From NCBI RefSeq assembly GCF_002285795.1, contig NZ_CP022961.1, positions 372,001 through 436,000 on the forward strand: DNA of 64,000 bases, in the 5' to 3' direction. This document shows positions 1 to 9,336 of the stretch, in pieces. The notes under the pieces were generated by a model. It did no database searches and was not told where the DNA came from. It saw only the letters and a list, made by a program, of their open reading frames with translations. How positions within the stretch are numbered: the stretch's first letter is position 1; every line of letters begins with the position of its first letter. This DNA comes from Plantactinospora sp. KBS50. GTDB taxonomy: Bacteria > Actinomycetota > Actinomycetes > Mycobacteriales > Micromonosporaceae. The position numbers were made by a program, and so were the translations under genes.

Positions 1-2
1 CC

Positions 3-887
3 GGGCCGGCCGTTCCCGCCGTGCCCGCGGCGGTCGCCGCGCTGCTCGCCGGCACGGTCGCCGTGCTGCTGCTCGGCGCGCTCGTGGCGACGGCGCGCGG
101 CCTGGACGGCCTGCCGGCGCATTTGATCCGGGACGCCGCCGAGACCCGCGGCACATACCTCGACGCCGCCGTGGCCGCCGAGCCGGCGTTCGTGGTCGAC
201 GCGGCGCAGCGCCGCTACTGGGGATCCCGTACCCTGCGCTCGGTGCGGCTGCGCGCGGCACCGGCCTGGGCGCTGCCGCTGCAGCACGACATCCTGGTGG
301 TGTGCCGCCGGCCGGTCCGGATGCTGGCGCTGGCCGTCGGGACGCTCGCGCCAGCGGTCGCGACCACCGGTCCCGGCTGGCTGCCGGCCGTCGTGGTGTT
401 GGCGGGCGTGCTCGCCGCCGCCGGCACGACGACCGCGGCGGTCCGCCGGGACAGTGCCGAGCCGGCCCTGCTGCGCCTGCTCGGCCTGGCCGAGCGGCCG
501 GCCCTGGCCGGGCGGCTGATCGTGCCGGCGGTGCTGGCCGCGGCGTGGGCGGCGGTGGCGCTCACCGTGCCCGCGCTGATCGGCGACCGGCCGGCCGGGC
601 CGTGCTGGGCGCTGGGTCTGGCCCTCGGCCCGGCCGCGGCGGTGGCCGCGATCCGGCGAGCCCGGATCGGCCAGGTGCGCCACGATCTGATGCCGATCGA
701 GACGCCGATGGGCAGTCTGGCCACCGGTCCGCTGCTCTGGCTGCTCTCCGGGGTCGACCTGCTCGTGCTGCTGGGGTCGCCGGCCCTGCTCACGCTGCTC
801 ACCGGCGCCGTACCGGACTGGCAGACGGTGCTGGTGCAGGCGGCGCTGTCGACGGCCGGGCTGGTCTTCTACGCCACCCGCCGGTAG
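3..887 (+). CDS. Multi-pass membrane protein, 5' truncated by window edge (DUF6297-like)
   Basis: The frame is open back to the first bases of the window, so this is probably the C-terminal part of a longer protein; the first in-window start is the GTG at position 21. About 290 residues are visible, with several Ala/Leu/Val-rich membrane segments and short basic loops such as RRARIGQVRHD. The make-up suits actinobacterial DUF6297-type membrane proteins, which often lie beside ABC transporter genes, but I recognise this only by general character. The next gene on this strand, an ABC ATPase, is 1 kb away, so an operon is not shown. The 3' end runs into a tandem repeat shared with the convergent gene. 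Confidence 0.55.
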   Translation, partial: GPAVPAVPAAVAALLAGTVAVLLLGALVATARGLDGLPAHLIRDAAETRGTYLDAAVAAEPAFVVDAAQRRYWGSRTLRSVRLRAAPAWALPLQHDILVVCRRPVRMLALAVGTLAPAVATTGPGWLPAVVVLAGVLAAAGTTTAAVRRDSAEPALLRLLGLAERPALAGRLIVPAVLAAAWAAVALTVPALIGDRPAGPCWALGLALGPAAAVAAIRRARIGQVRHDLMPIETPMGSLATGPLLWLLSGVDLLVLLGSPALLTLLTGAVPDWQTVLVQAALSTAGLVFYATRR

Positions 888-899
888 GACCCGCAGCCG

Positions 900-985
900 A
901 GGCCGGGACACCGACCCGGACCGGGCGGTCGGACCCGGACGGTCGGACCCGGACGTCGGACCCGGACGTCAGACCCGGACCAGGG
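900..985. repeat. Tandem 13-14 bp repeat over the 3' end of the minus-strand gene
   Basis: Read on the minus strand, the last codons and stop of the gene ending at 969 (CTGGTCCGGGTCTGA) are followed by further near-copies of GTCCGGGTCCGAC. The repeats fill most of the gap between two convergent stop codons. They look like slippage duplications of the gene's own 3' end; similar arrangements occur near 17041, 34413 and 63722. Confidence 0.7.
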
Positions 986-1678
986 CACCCTTGGAGGAGG
1001 CCGATCCGTGCAACCGGAGCCGGACGATCCGGTCGGTGGCCGGGATGTCGTAGACGATGGCACCGCTGACCGTCTCGCCCGGCTCGATGTCGGTGAGGAA
1101 GACCGGCTGGTCGAGGTTGGCCAGGATGCTGGCGCCCGGATCCGGCGGGTACTGCTGGTTGCGGCGGCCGTACGCCTGCTGCCGGTCGTCGCGCAGCGTC
1201 ACCGGCCGGCTGCCCACGTTGCGGACGTCCAGTTCGACCACGCAGAACTGGCCGGTGGCGGTCTGGTTCACCACCGGATCGCCGACCCGACCGATGCCGC
1301 AGCGCAGCCGGTCGACCCGGAACTCCAGGTCACCGTCGCGTACCGGTTCACCGAGGCCGACCGCGTGCTCCGTCCGGCTCCGGATGAACGACAGCGCGTC
1401 GCCGCCCCAGACGTACACCGCCGCCGCGGCGCCGCCGTAGCAGCAGAGCAGGAACAACAGCGCCACGGAGAGGATCAGCCAGGGCCGCGGGGTGGGCCGG
1501 CCGCGGGCCGCGGTGCCGGGTTCGTGCGCCGGACCCGGGGGCGGTCCGGGCGGAGGCTGCGGGGCCCTCGGGGTACGCCGCCCAGCGGCGGGCTTTCGGC
1601 CACGGTGGCCGGGGTGGACCAGTCCGCCGGTTCGGGCGGCTGGTCGGGGCCGCGGTCGGCCGGTTCCGGCGTGGTCAT
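969..1678 (-). CDS. Membrane-anchored DUF4352-like protein, frame interrupted by one missing base
   Basis: The C-terminal part (969 to about 1560) reads as a Pro-rich cytoplasmic stretch, one membrane segment (WLILSVALLFLLCC) and an extracytoplasmic beta-sandwich with features like EPVRDGDLEFRVDRLRCG, VVELDVRNVG and IEPGETVSG, typical of DUF4352/telokin-like domains. The natural start is the ATG at 1678 behind a GGGGAGG ribosome site, but it is in another frame (MTTPEPADRGPDQPPEPAD...). The two frames join if one C is added to the CCCC run near 1560. The GTG at 1466 is a poor start because it would begin inside the membrane segment. I treat it as one gene with a sequence error. Function is unknown; the fold is usually exported and ligand- or partner-binding. 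Confidence 0.6.
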
Positions 1679-1682
1679 CGCG

Positions 1683-1932
1683 GCCTCCCCGGATCTGCGT
1701 ACTACGCCCGATCTTAGGCCTTTGTCGTCCTCGTGGTCATCCCGGCGCGTCGTACTTTCGGGTATTCGGCCTTCTTCGATCCCTATGGGCATGTTAGAGT
1801 GCGTCGATCCGGAAATCTGGTCGCAAAGCCATTGATGGGTAGATCTTGGGCTACCTCGGCTACTAGGAGATCGCGCGACGGGCGGGGATCGCGGCCCGGC
1901 GTCCCCGCCGGTCGTGCCCAGCCTGATGGAAT
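1683..1932. other. Intergenic region upstream of the ABC ATPase gene
   Basis: A spacer of about 250 bases between divergent genes. It is less GC-rich than the flanking coding sequence. It should contain promoters for both neighbours, but I see no clear -10/-35 pair, operator palindrome or small ORF. Confidence 0.4.
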
Positions 1933-2685
1933 ATGCGGATGAGCGTGACGATCGACAAGCTTGCCCAAGGCTACGGGAAGACCGTTGTCATCGACAGGCT
2001 TACCCTGACCCTCCAACCCGGCATAACGGCACTGCTCGGCCCCAACGGTGCGGGTAAGACCACGCTGCTACGTACGCTGGCCACCATCCTCCCACCCCGT
2101 TTCGGCACCATCCGGATCGACGGGATCGAGGTGGACGGCGAACGCGGCGCCCGACGGGCCCGCGACAGGATCGGTTATCTCCCGCAGGACTTCGGCGTCG
2201 ATCCGCAGATGACGGTGTCGGACTTTGTGGAGTATGCCGCGTGGCTCCGTGGCGTCCGGTCCGGACAGCGGTGGCGCTCGGTCGGTGAGGCGATCGACAT
2301 GGTCGATCTGGCCGACCAGCGCCGGACGAAAATGCGGAAGCTCTCCGGCGGGATGCGCAGGCGGGCGGGGATTGCCTGGGCCATCGTCGGCCGCCCTCGG
2401 CTGATCCTGCTCGACGAGCCGACCGTCGGCCTCGACCCGCGCCAACGGCTGCAGTTTCGGAAGATCATCACCAGCCTCGGCGATGCCGTTGTCGTGCTCA
2501 GCACCCACCTCATCGACGATGTCGAGGCGATCTGTGACCGGGTGGTGGTGCTGCACGGCGGCGTGGCCAAGTTCGACGGCACCGTCCAGGGCATGTCCGC
2601 CCTCGGCCCCGACGACCTGCCGGGGCACTCCGCACTGGAGCGGGCCTACATGCATCTGCTTCCCGAGTCGGAGCGGCGACTGTGA
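1933..2685 (+). CDS. ABC transporter ATP-binding protein
   Basis: A 250-residue nucleotide-binding subunit with all core motifs in order: Walker A GPNGAGKTT (about residue 37), Q-loop YLPQDFG, signature LSGGMRRR, Walker B LILLDEPTVGLD and switch histidine STHLIDD. The short STHLIDDVEAICDRVVVLHGG end is typical of the exporter-type families that pair with a separate membrane permease. The next gene starts on the GTGA that overlaps this stop, so the two form a translationally coupled pair. The substrate cannot be read from the sequence. A second in-frame ATG at 1939 is an equally possible start because no strong ribosome site decides between them. Confidence 0.88.
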   Translation: MRMSVTIDKLAQGYGKTVVIDRLTLTLQPGITALLGPNGAGKTTLLRTLATILPPRFGTIRIDGIEVDGERGARRARDRIGYLPQDFGVDPQMTVSDFVEYAAWLRGVRSGQRWRSVGEAIDMVDLADQRRTKMRKLSGGMRRRAGIAWAIVGRPRLILLDEPTVGLDPRQRLQFRKIITSLGDAVVVLSTHLIDDVEAICDRVVVLHGGVAKFDGTVQGMSALGPDDLPGHSALERAYMHLLPESERRL

Positions 2686-3980
2686 GACCGTTCTGGTTGC
2701 ACCTGCGGAACTGCCCGGTCCGTTGGGCCGTCCCACCGCTCATCGCGCTCGACCTGGCTGTGCTGTTTCTGCGCAACCGCTACTGGCTCGGCGTGTGGCC
2801 GCAGGCCGGAGCGGCGGCGCAGTTGGCGGCGTACCTGGTCGGCCCGGTCGTCGCCGGGCTCGCCGCCTGGACCGCCGCGGCGCCGCTGCGCTACCGGATG
2901 ACGGAACAGACCGCAGCCGCGCGGGTTCCCCACGTCGTGCTGGAGGCGCACCGGCTGGTCGCCGCCGTCGTCCTCCTCGCCCTGCCGTACCTCGTCGGTC
3001 AGGCGGTCGCATTCGCGCTGACCGCCCGGACATTCCCGCCGGGCGTCGGACTGTGGGCCGGCTATTTCGGCTACGGGCTGTTCGTCACGCTCCTGGACTT
3101 CGCCCTGGGGTGGCTTCTGGGCAGGCTCTTCGGCTCGGTCTTCGCCGCCCTGGCCGCGGCGCTGAGCGGCGTGTTGCTGATCACCGTTCTCAGCCGATTG
3201 GCTCCGTTCGGAATAACCGACGGATCGGTGGAGATGGAGGTGGACCTGACGGCCGGGCTGGTGCGGCTCGGGTTGATCGTTGCGGTGCTGATCGCGGCGC
3301 TGTGGATATCCACATCCGGGACGGCGCGGTTCCGGACAGCGATTCCGGCCCTGCTCTGCCTCGGCGCGGTGGTGCTGACCGCACTCGTCACGCCGGTACG
3401 GGTTCACCGCCCGCCGGCCGGAGACGACGTCCTCTGTGTCAAGGGACGCACGACGCTCTGCATCTGGCCAGAAGACCAGAAATACCTGCCGACGCTGCGG
3501 GCCATCGGTGGTCGTGTCGACGCGTTACCGCCGGCATTCCGCCTCCCGGACCGGATGAACGAATACGGCATCGAGCAGAACTGGCACAGGGCTGACGGAC
3601 CGCATGGACCTACCCTGGTCGAGGACTCTCTCGGCCCGCCAACTTTCTACATCCTCGCTGGCAGCATCTGGTCCCTGGCGGGAGATCTGGCCACCGGCAT
3701 CATGGAGACGACCTTCCACTTCACGGATCTCGAATCCTGTACGTGGAAGGCGCGGACAGACACTGACCGCACCCGGCTCAATGTGCTTGGCGCCTGGCTG
3801 GAAAGCTATCTTGCCGGTGGTGGAAGGCGGGACTACCACACCAACGCCCCGCCGGAAATGCAGGCCGCGTGGGCGGTGGGGCGGGAGATGGCTGCGAAGC
3901 CGTCGCTCGACGAGCAGTTCGGCTGGGCCGATGGGGAGGTGCGCGATCTCAGTGGTCGCTACTGCCGGACGCAGGGCTGA
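2682..3980 (+). CDS. ABC transporter permease-like membrane protein with C-terminal extracytoplasmic domain
   Basis: A 432-residue protein starting at a GTG that overlaps the ATPase stop by four bases. The first 260 residues hold about six hydrophobic segments (for example LIALDLAVLFL, LLITVLSRLAPFG, LGAVVLTALV). The last 170 residues are soluble, with paired cysteines (DDVLCVKGRTTLCIWPE) and many aromatics, suggesting an exported domain. It is the natural membrane partner of the preceding ATPase. No substrate is evident, and the tail domain may be what makes this exporter specific. Confidence 0.7.
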   Translation: MRPFWLHLRNCPVRWAVPPLIALDLAVLFLRNRYWLGVWPQAGAAAQLAAYLVGPVVAGLAAWTAAAPLRYRMTEQTAAARVPHVVLEAHRLVAAVVLLALPYLVGQAVAFALTARTFPPGVGLWAGYFGYGLFVTLLDFALGWLLGRLFGSVFAALAAALSGVLLITVLSRLAPFGITDGSVEMEVDLTAGLVRLGLIVAVLIAALWISTSGTARFRTAIPALLCLGAVVLTALVTPVRVHRPPAGDDVLCVKGRTTLCIWPEDQKYLPTLRAIGGRVDALPPAFRLPDRMNEYGIEQNWHRADGPHGPTLVEDSLGPPTFYILAGSIWSLAGDLATGIMETTFHFTDLESCTWKARTDTDRTRLNVLGAWLESYLAGGGRRDYHTNAPPEMQAAWAVGREMAAKPSLDEQFGWADGEVRDLSGRYCRTQG

Positions 3981-4623
3981 GCCCGGACGCGCCAGGCGAG
4001 GCGGATCGCGGACCTTCCTGACGGTGCGGCGGGTTCCATCCGCGCTGCTGGCGATCGTCCTCGCGGGTGCGCTCACCGCCTGGCTGGGCATGTATGAGAC
4101 GGGGCTGCCGATGGCAGCCCGGTCGAACACCACCGTGCCCCTGTGGCGTCTGCTTGCGATGGGCGCAGCGGTCGTACCGGTTGTTTCGCTGCACAGCGGG
4201 TTGGCCGACGTGGAGGTGGTGGCGACCGGACGCCTGCGGTGGGCGCAGCGGTGGTATCTGGTGGTGGCCGGGGTGGGTGGCGGGGTGCTCTATCTCGCCG
4301 TGTCGGCGCTGACCGTGCCACCGTCGCTGCTCTTGATCATCGCGCGCTCCTGGCCGGCCTGGCTCGGGCTGGCGTTGGTCTCCGGCATGGTCGTTGGTTG
4401 GCGGCTGGCATGGACCCTGCCGGTGGCGACCGGAAGCGTGCTGTGGTACTGGGGAGACCAGGGCAACGCGCACTACCGCTGGTGGGAGTTCAGCGCACGT
4501 CCATCCGACGATCTGCCCAGCCTGCTGCTGAGCGCGGCGCTGCTGGCGGTCGGGCTCGTGGCCTACTCGGTCACCCCGTGGCGACGGCGTCGACTCGCGT
4601 TCTGGCGCAGCCGGAAGCGGTAG
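3952..4623 (+). CDS. Integral membrane protein, possible third component of the ABC locus
   Basis: A protein of about 200-223 residues with five or six membrane segments (ALLAIVLAGALTAWLG, RLLAMGAAVVPVVSL, WYLVVAGVGGGVLYL, LLSAALLAVGLVAYSV) and a basic end WRRRRLAFWRSRKR. Two GTG starts are possible. The one at 3952 overlaps the previous gene by 29 bases and follows GGGGAGG at a usable distance; the one at 4024 has no clear ribosome site. I prefer 3952. The overlap and common direction suggest it belongs with the ATPase and permease genes. No family recognised. Confidence 0.6.
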   Translation: MVATAGRRAEPGRARRGGSRTFLTVRRVPSALLAIVLAGALTAWLGMYETGLPMAARSNTTVPLWRLLAMGAAVVPVVSLHSGLADVEVVATGRLRWAQRWYLVVAGVGGGVLYLAVSALTVPPSLLLIIARSWPAWLGLALVSGMVVGWRLAWTLPVATGSVLWYWGDQGNAHYRWWEFSARPSDDLPSLLLSAALLAVGLVAYSVTPWRRRRLAFWRSRKR

Positions 4624-4659
4624 GGACGGGCTGCGTTCGCGATCGGGAATGATGGACGG

Positions 4660-5601
4660 GTGGACCTCGTGACCATCGCCGACGTGCGCGACGCCGCCGA
4701 AACCGTGGCCGGCCGGGTCGTGCGTACCCCGCTGCTGCCCTGCCCCTGGCACGACAGGTTGTGGATCAAGCCGGAGAGCCTGCAACCGGTCGGCTCGTTC
4801 AAGCTGCGCGGCGCCACCAACGCGGTCGCCCGGCTCGCCCCGGCCGACCGGTCCCGCGGCGTGGTCACGCACTCCTCCGGCAACCACGGGCAGGCGCTGG
4901 CCTTCGCCGCGGCCGCGGCGGACGTACCGTGCACGGTGGTGATCCCGGACGGGGCGCCGGAGGTCAAGATCGAGGCGGTCCGCCGGCTCGGCGCCGAGGT
5001 GCTGGTGGTGCCGCCGGCCCGCCGGCTCGCCGAGGCCGAGCGGATCGCGGCCCGCACGGGCGGCACGCTCGTCCCGCCGTTCGACGACCGCCGGATCATC
5101 GCCGGACAGGGCACGATCGGCCTGGAGATCGTGGCCGACCTGCCCGAGGTGGCCGCCGTGCTGGTGCCGGTCGGCGGCGGCGGGCTGGCCTCCGGGGTGG
5201 CCACGGCGGTGAAGGCGATCCGGCCGCAGACGGCCGTGTTCGGGGTCGAGCCGGAGTTGGCGGCCGACGCCCGGGCGTCGCTGGCGGCCGGGGAACTGGT
5301 CCGGTGGGAACCCGAGCTGACCTACCGGACCAGCGCGGACGGCCTGCGGACCACGCTGTCCGAGCTGACCCTCGCGCACCTGCGGGCACGCCTGGACGGC
5401 ATCCTGACGGTGACCGAGGAGGAGATCGCGGCCGCGCTGCGCCGACTCGTCCGGCAGGGCCGGCTGGTCGTCGAGCCGAGCGGGGCGGTCGCCACCGCTG
5501 CCGCGCTGTTCCGCTCCGCCGACCTGCCCGGCGGGCCGACCGTGGCGGTGGTCAGCGGCGGCAACGTGGATCCCGCCGTGCTCGGCCGCGCACTCGGGTG
5601 A
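4660..5601 (+). CDS. Threonine/serine dehydratase-type PLP enzyme
   Basis: A 313-residue fold-type II PLP enzyme. The cofactor lysine lies in GSFKLRGA (about residue 48), the substrate-carboxylate loop is SSGNHGQ and the phosphate-binding glycine loop is VGGGGLASG. At 313 residues it lacks the C-terminal ACT domain of biosynthetic IlvA, so it resembles catabolic threonine ammonia-lyases or serine dehydratases that make 2-oxobutyrate or pyruvate plus ammonia. It is monocistronic and convergent with the peptidase gene, only 15 bases separating the stops. Substrate choice between threonine and serine cannot be settled from the sequence. Confidence 0.85.
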   Translation: MDLVTIADVRDAAETVAGRVVRTPLLPCPWHDRLWIKPESLQPVGSFKLRGATNAVARLAPADRSRGVVTHSSGNHGQALAFAAAAADVPCTVVIPDGAPEVKIEAVRRLGAEVLVVPPARRLAEAERIAARTGGTLVPPFDDRRIIAGQGTIGLEIVADLPEVAAVLVPVGGGGLASGVATAVKAIRPQTAVFGVEPELAADARASLAAGELVRWEPELTYRTSADGLRTTLSELTLAHLRARLDGILTVTEEEIAAALRRLVRQGRLVVEPSGAVATAAALFRSADLPGGPTVAVVSGGNVDPAVLGRALG

Positions 5602-5616
5602 CCCGCCGGCGCGCGG

Positions 5617-7787
5617 TCACTCCTTGATGCCGAGGCGGTCCAGGATCCAGGCCGCCACGAACGCCTCCTCCCGCCAGGCGTCGTACCGGCCGCTCGGCCC
5701 ACCGTGCCCGGCCTCCATCTCGGTCTTCAACAGGTACGACCCCTCGGGGACGCCGCGCGCAGCCGGGCGATCCACTTCGCCGGCTCGTGGTAGAGCACCC
5801 GGGTGTCGTTGAGGCTGGTCAGGGCGAGGATGGCCGGGTACCGGACGGACCGGACGTTCTCGTACGGCGTGTACGAGCGCATGTACGCGTACACCTCGGG
5901 GTCGTGCAGCGGGTCGCCCCACTCCTCCCACTCGGTGACGGTCAGCGGCAGCGACGGGTCGAGGATCGAGGTGAGCGCGTCCACGAACGGCACCTGGGCG
6001 ACGATGCCCGCGAAGGCGTCCGGCGCCAGGTTCGCCACCGCGCCCATCAGCAACCCGCCCGCGGAGCCGCCCCGGGCGACCAGCCGGTCGGCGGCGGTCC
6101 AGCCGCTGCCGGCCAGGTGCCGGGCGCAGGCGACGAAGTCGGTGAAGGTGTTCTTCTTGGCCAGCATCTTGCCCTGGTCGTACCAGCGGCGGCCCAGTTC
6201 ACCGCCGCCGCGGATGTGCGCGACCGCGAACACCACACCGCGGTTCAGCAGGGACAGCCGGGGGATGGAGAACCACGGGTCCATGCTGGTCTCGTACGAG
6301 CCGTAGCCGTAGAGCACGCAGGGCGCGGAACCGTCGCGCGGGGTGTCCGCCCGGCAGACCAGCGAGATCGGCACCCGGGTGCCGTCGTCGGCCACCGCCC
6401 ACTCCCGGTGCTGCTCGTACGCCGACGGATCGAACTCCCGACCGTCCGGCCCGGCCAGCACCGGCTTGCGCTTGCGCAGCGTCAGCTCGCCGGTGACAAG
6501 GTCGACGTCGTACACGGACTCGGGCGTCACCAGCGAGGTGTAGCTGATCCGCACGGTGTCGGTTTGGTACTCGGGGTTGCTGCTGAGCCCCACCGAGTAG
6601 ATCGGTTCCGGGAACGGCACGTCGTACGCGGCGGTGCTGCCCACGGTGAGCACCCGCAGCCCGGTGAGACCGCCGGTGCGCAGCGACACCACCAGGTGAT
6701 TGGCGAACGCGTCCACCGATTCGAGCCGGGTGCCCGGGGTGTGTTCGATCATCGGCGTCCAGGCGCCCGGCGCGTCCGCCGAGGTGTAGGCCAGCGCGAA
6801 GTCCTCGGCGCCGTCGTTGTGCAGGATCAGGAAGCGGTGCCCGTGATGCTCCACGGAGTACTCGATGCCCTGCCGCCGCTGCGCCACCACCGCCGGCTCG
6901 CCGGTGGGGTTGCTGGCCGGGATCACCCGTACCTCGCTGGTGGTCTTGCTGCCGATCTCGATCAGGATGAACTTCTCCGAGCGGGTCAGTTCGACGCTCA
7001 CCCAGAACCGCTCGTCGGGTTCCTCGTACACGATGACGTCGTCCGCGGCGGGCGTGCCCAGCGTGTGCCGCCACACCCGGTACGGCCGCCACGCCTCGTC
7101 CACGGTCAGGTAGAACAGCGTGGAACCGTCCTCCGACCAGGCGGTGCCGTAGAACGTGTCGGGGATCTCGTCGGCCTGCACCTCGCCGGTGGTCAGGTCC
7201 TTGATCCGCAGGGTGAACCGCTCGTCCCCGGCGAAGTCGGTGGAGTAGGCCAGCCACCGCCCGTCCGGGCTCACGTCGAAGGCGCCCAGGGCGAAGAAGT
7301 CGCGCCCTTCGGCCAGCGCGTTGCCGTCCAGCAGCACCTCCTCGCCGGCCAGCGGCGCGCCGTCGGACGTACCGGATGACTCGGTCTCGCCCTCGGCGAG
7401 ACGCGGCGGTTCGGTCTCGCCCTCGGCGAGACGCGGCGGTTCGGTCTCGCCCTCGGCGATCGCCCGCCGGCAGTGGATGGCGTACTGCTCGCCCTGCACG
7501 GTCCGGGTGTAGTACCAGTAGCCGCCCTTGCGCACCGGCACCGTCAGGTCCGTTTCCAGGGTCCGCTGCCGGGTCTCGGTGAACAGCGTCTCGCGCAGGC
7601 CGGCCAGGTGGGTGGTGGCGGCGTCGGTGTACGCGTTCTCCGCCCGCAGGTAGTCCAGCGTCTCCGGGTCGTCCTTCACGGCGAGCCAGGCGTACTCGTC
7701 GATGACCGTGTCGCCGTGGTGGCTGCGCTCGGTGGGGACCCGCTTGGCGGCCGGGGGCGCCGGCATCTCCGTCGTCACCCGGATCAC
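5617..7787 (-). CDS. S9-family oligopeptidase (protease II type), frame broken once near the C-terminus
   Basis: A cytosolic prolyl-oligopeptidase-family enzyme that cleaves short peptides, probably after basic residues as in oligopeptidase B. An N-terminal beta-propeller (for example FDVSPDGRWLAYSTDF) precedes an alpha/beta hydrolase with nucleophile motif GGSAGG near 6065 and acid motif SLNDTRV near 5805. The third catalytic residue, His in AGHGGPSGR near 5705, lies in another frame. Adding one C to the run near 5745 gives a continuous AASPEGSYLL and restores the protein through ILDRLGIKE, so I read a sequence error. The start is set at GTG 7787 behind GGCGGGG; GTG 7778 and ATG 7766 are alternatives. 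A 30 bp repeat lies in the propeller. Confidence 0.8.
7381..7463. repeat. In-frame 30 bp tandem repeat in the oligopeptidase gene
   Basis: Nearly three copies of a 30 bp unit encode the ten-residue repeat EGETEPPRLA on the minus strand. It sits in a surface loop of the beta-propeller, so length changes should be tolerated. Its high identity suggests recent expansion. Confidence 0.85.
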
Positions 7788-7960
7788 GTTACCGCCCCGC
7801 CGGTGCCCCCTCCGACGGCACACGGCCCTCCGCCCGGCGCGCATGCCGGCGGTGCATCCCGCGAGGCCGTACGGCGGGGCCGCGCGGCGGCGGGAGGCTG
7901 TCGGCCGGATGCCGTTGCGTCGCATTAGAACACCTGTACTATTCGGGGGTGGGGGGTGTG

Positions 7961-9310
7961 ATGACGCTCGGTGACACGTCCCGTCCGACCGGTATCGGCG
8001 GACGGCTCGAAAGGATCTGCGGCCCCGGCTTCGCCCGCCCGGCCGGCGGCGCCGACGAGGTGGCGGGACGGCAGGCCCGGTGGGTCGCCATGCCCGGCTC
8101 GCCCAACGCCGCCGCCGACGTGCTGCGGCTCGCCGCCGAGCACGACCTGTCCGTCGTGCCCCGCGGCGCCGGGACGAAACTCGACTGGGGCGCCCCGCCC
8201 GTACAGGTGGACGTCCTGCTGGACACCGGCCGGCTGGCAGGGATCTGGCACCGGTCGCCCGGCGAGCGGACCGCCGAGGTCGGCGCCGGTACGCCGGTCC
8301 GGGCGGTCCAGGCGATGTTGGAACGGTCCGGCTACCGGCTGCCGGTCGACGTACGCTCCGCCGGGGCGACCGTCGGCGGGGTGGTGGCCGCGGACGAGGC
8401 CGGACCGCTGCGCCACCGGCACGGTTCGCCGTGCTCCCAGGTGACCGAGGTCAGCTACGTGGACGCCGCCGGTCAACTCCTGCGGGCCGGCGGCGTACCC
8501 GCGTCGCGCGCCGGTGAGCTGGCGCCGCTGCTGTGCGGGTCGCAGGGTGCGCTCGGGGTGCTGATCTCGGCCACCGTGCGAGTGCAGGAGGTGCCCACCC
8601 ACCGGCTGTGGGTGCTCCGTCCGGTGTGGACCCCGCTGGAGGTGCACAATCTGGTCGGCGAGATCCTGGCGAGCGCCGTCATGCCGGCCGCCATCGAGGT
8701 CGACCTGCCGGCCGCCGGCCCGGGACCGGAGCGTCCGCCGGTGTACCCGCCGGAGCGCGCCGGCCACCCGGCCGGTACCGGGCGGGCCGGCCGGGCGGTG
8801 CCGCCGCGCCGGTCCGGCAGCCTGGCGGTGCTGGTGGAGGGTGGCCCGGCCGAGGTGGCCGAGCGGGCCAGGCGGCTCGGTCGCATCCTCGGCGCCACCG
8901 CCCGGAGCATGACCGAGGCGCCGTCGTGGTGGCGGCGGTATCCGTTCGCCGGGGACGACGTGGCGCTGCGGATCGAGGTGCCGATCGGTGATCTGCACGC
9001 CGCCGTCTACGCGCTGCGGGACGCGGCCGGCGCTCCCGTTGCGGTACGCGGCTCCGCCGGGCTCGGCGTCGTACACGCCGCGCTGCCGGCGACGACCCCG
9101 CCGCCCCGGGTGGCGGGACTGCTCACCGCGGTCCGTGACGTGCTGATGGCGCGCTCGGGGCGGTGCGTGGTGCTGGCCGCGCCACCGGAGATCCGCCGGG
9201 CCGTCGACCTGTGGGGCGACCTGCCCGACCTGTCCCTGCTGCGGCGGATCAAGGATCGGTACGACCCGGAGCATCGGCTGGCACCCGGCCGCTTCCCGGG
9301 CGGGCTGTGA
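7961..9310 (+). CDS. FAD-binding oxidoreductase (GlcD/GlcE-like, PCMH domain)
   Basis: About 450 residues. The N-terminal half is a PCMH-type FAD domain with VPRGAGTKLDWG, a VGAGTPVRAVQ stretch and the ATVGGVVAADEAGPLRHRHGS loop, followed by GSQGALGVLISATVRV, all typical of the glycolate/lactate oxidase subunit family. The C-terminus IKDRYDPEHRLAPGRFPGGL is the usual ending of these flavoproteins. The Gly/Pro/Arg-rich insert around residues 255-285 is a variable linker. The ATG at 7961 follows a G-rich ribosome site; GTG 7949 is an alternative. No iron-sulfur partner (GlcF) is adjacent, so substrate and electron acceptor are unknown. Confidence 0.8.
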   Translation: MTLGDTSRPTGIGGRLERICGPGFARPAGGADEVAGRQARWVAMPGSPNAAADVLRLAAEHDLSVVPRGAGTKLDWGAPPVQVDVLLDTGRLAGIWHRSPGERTAEVGAGTPVRAVQAMLERSGYRLPVDVRSAGATVGGVVAADEAGPLRHRHGSPCSQVTEVSYVDAAGQLLRAGGVPASRAGELAPLLCGSQGALGVLISATVRVQEVPTHRLWVLRPVWTPLEVHNLVGEILASAVMPAAIEVDLPAAGPGPERPPVYPPERAGHPAGTGRAGRAVPPRRSGSLAVLVEGGPAEVAERARRLGRILGATARSMTEAPSWWRRYPFAGDDVALRIEVPIGDLHAAVYALRDAAGAPVAVRGSAGLGVVHAALPATTPPPRVAGLLTAVRDVLMARSGRCVVLAAPPEIRRAVDLWGDLPDLSLLRRIKDRYDPEHRLAPGRFPGGL

Positions 9311-9336
9311 GTCGGACTCCTCCGAGGGGACATACG

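Noticed and set aside
5617-5931. A separate small gene at the 3' end of the S9 peptidase
   Set aside because: Its last 45 residues are the missing C-terminus of the peptidase with the catalytic His. The upstream part is out-of-frame peptidase sequence.
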